DNA of 64,000 bases from Phoronis australis (lineage: Eukaryota > Phoronida > Phoronidae): contig NMRA01000213.1 of NCBI GenBank assembly GCA_002633005.1, positions 174,580 to 238,579 of the forward strand, written 5' to 3'. Shown here piece by piece: positions 62,230 to 64,000 of the stretch (position 1 is its first letter; every line of letters starts with the position of its first letter). Below the pieces are notes generated by a model that saw only the letters and a list, made by a program, of their open reading frames with translations, was not told the DNA's origin and searched no databases. The position numbers and the translations under genes are program-made.

Positions 62230-64000
62230 ATGTATCAGCGCCTCCTGTAGACCACTTACTGTAATGAATTAATCTAATTTTGTTCCTAACCGTAGAGACT
62301 AGAAATGATTTCTAGGCTTGGTCAGACCTAATCGTACCTCAGACTAGGCCCATTAATTTACTTGACACGGCGGGTTAGTTAGACTTTCAGTTGCAGGCAG
62401 AGTGACCCTCAGAGGAATACCACTTCTATTTTCAATTCAAAGAAGGATAAGACGTGGTTATAGAAGAGAAAAAAGGCCCTTGAAGAAAGTCGATGTTTTT
62501 AACACCACAATAGGGTTCATAGTGGCTTCGGTCAATGGATTTCAGCGAGAAAGACGTGAAAGTGTACCTAGCGTGGGCATTAAAGGTTCATTAGCAAGCA
62601 GCCAAGAGAGAGCGATCAATGGAACAGCCAATGTCCCAATATTAATTACAAGTGAAGTCCAACCATGCCCATTTAGTGCTGAGTGTCGAACAATGTCTGC
62701 AAATCACGACGACACTAACTGATTAACATGTATCATCCCTGTGCAACTCCATCTTATACACAGGATCAACTTTAAAAGCGTCCCAGTGATTATTCACCTA
62801 ATTCAGTGGCCAAGAACACACCACTGAGCTTTGCATGCCCGCGCTCGATTGAGGAATTATATAAAAAGTCGAATAGGACATACGACGAGAGGCAGATCAA
62901 GCGTTCACAATGGCGTCCTATCTGCCAGCTAGCTATTAGTTAGCCTAACATTAAATGCAAATGCTACTATTCTGACCAATCACGTGCGACCATCCGCAAA
63001 TCTCGTCAGTGAAATATAGGCTTCGGTATGCAGGCAGATCCGCCGTCGAATGAATGTTGACATGAGCATTTCTTCAGACGACAGATCAGAGCTCCGATTT
63101 GCCTTCTGAACGTCATACAAATTTGAGTTTTTTTTCTTCGAGACAAGCCAAGTTTATGTGAATTATCGCTTGCGTCAGAGTAGGTGAACATCTATGTTGG
63201 GAAAACACCAGGTCGTTATCATCGGAGGCACGTGACTAAGACCACGTGACTTCGATGAACAACGCAAATTGTTATTGTTTCGCTGCCGATCAAAGAAATT
63301 AACGACACTTGAAACAGTGAAACCGATATTTTTATTCATGGATACGCGTGCCGCTCAAGTAATTAGGCAACGTTTTGCTGATCACGAATAATTAACGATA
63401 AAACATTTCTTGCCACAAAAATAGGACATTGCATGAGACTTTTACCGTGGAAATCAAAATCCAAGCTATTGTTGAATTTTTGCATTAATTTTGTCCTCTA
63501 TTTTACGTCATATTATTCTAAGAGTACTGAACGCCGCATGTTGAGAAAATCGGCCAGCAAACCAAGCATTTTAAAAACAATTCCCTGACTACGTAGTGCA
63601 TCGGTTAAGGTAAATAAAACAAGCCGATGCGACTATCTGAAGTTTAATCCATGATGCCCATTTACGAATGCGAATGATCCACCGGTTCTGGTGTCATCGT
63701 CACAGTTGCCAGTCACTTGGATGTAGTTTTGAATTATGCACTAATGTAGAGAACTCGCGTCGCTCCATATGAACGACTCGGTGTTCACTTCACAGTGTAT
63801 ACGCAACATTTCTATAAGTTGGACAACGATCCTTACACCGACAACTGGCAATTTGATTGGCAGGTCAGTGTAGACTTGGATATAAAACAGTGAAAAACAG
63901 ATTCATCGGTCATATTAGGTGATGTCAAACCCATTAGACGCTCAAGTAAATCACCTATAGACACATGAACCAATATCGCACTCACAACCGAGCCACCGGT

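Larger units (their letters stand above)
57194..64000 (-). other. Isl intron upstream of the homeodomain exon (partial)
   Basis: I read the - strand of these 6.8 kb for the LIM1 and LIM2 exons (Cys-X2-Cys zinc pairs, FRCVACSRQL-like and DGLFC-like text) and found neither. The intron must therefore continue past 64000. It contains a 28-bp tandem duplication (57759-57814), an inverted-repeat insert flanked by direct repeats (62147-62229), paired GGATTA motifs (61945-61983) and paired CACGTGAC E-boxes (63229-63250). Open frames such as 57788-58069 (-) and 62402-62722 (+) show no recognisable family. Confidence 0.7.

Noticed and set aside
57194-64000. Isl LIM-domain exons
   Set aside because: Searched for on the - strand by Cys/His spacing and typical Isl text and not found. 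They are presumed beyond the right edge.
1-64000. CRISPR arrays, bacterial operons, rRNA, viral genes
   Set aside because: No spacer-repeat arrays, no polycistronic coding and no rRNA or viral protein text seen. The spliced gene structure is that of an animal.

Overview
The window looks like nuclear DNA of an invertebrate animal. It is AT-rich, its genes are broken into short exons by kilobase introns with GT-AG borders, and it carries many short DNA-transposon and SINE-like repeats. A hemichordate, cephalochordate or similar marine deuterostome is plausible. That is an inference from the Islet protein sequence and repeat style, and I cannot name the species.

Two protein genes can be supported. 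On the + strand at the left, the last two coding exons of SCAPER (8903-8963 and 11016-11107) end the gene, and the rest lies to the left of the window. On the - strand at the right, three exons of the LIM-homeodomain gene Islet (Isl) are present: homeodomain (57193-56910), LIM-binding region (46495-46313) and C-terminal tail (39430-39287). All their splice phases agree. The two LIM-domain exons are not in the window and should lie beyond 64000. The genes are tail-to-tail, about 28 kb apart. This is the Isl-SCAPER linkage known from distant animals, whose conservation has been explained by Isl enhancers spread through the neighbourhood.

Layout: 1-8902 SCAPER intron, with a foldback element, a tRNA-like repeat and old interspersed repeats. 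8903-11107 SCAPER end. 11108-39286 intergenic, with two copies of a GGGCCC-ended MITE, a 58-bp minisatellite, a strong poly(A) site at 22946, an RFX-type X-box at 25596, two copies of a CATGCGCGCAC-ended MITE and a tRNA-Trp gene at 29449-29378. 39287-57193 Isl exons with introns of 6.9 and 10.4 kb. 57194-64000 the next upstream Isl intron.

The assembly shows two probable haplotype-duplication joins, each marked by a single N (26464 and 49085), and a 180-base gap (36583-36762). The first join appears to record a MITE insertion present in one haplotype and absent in the other. I found no new enzymatic or defence system. The most interesting content is the conserved gene block, the uncatalogued repeat families and the assembly evidence of polymorphism.
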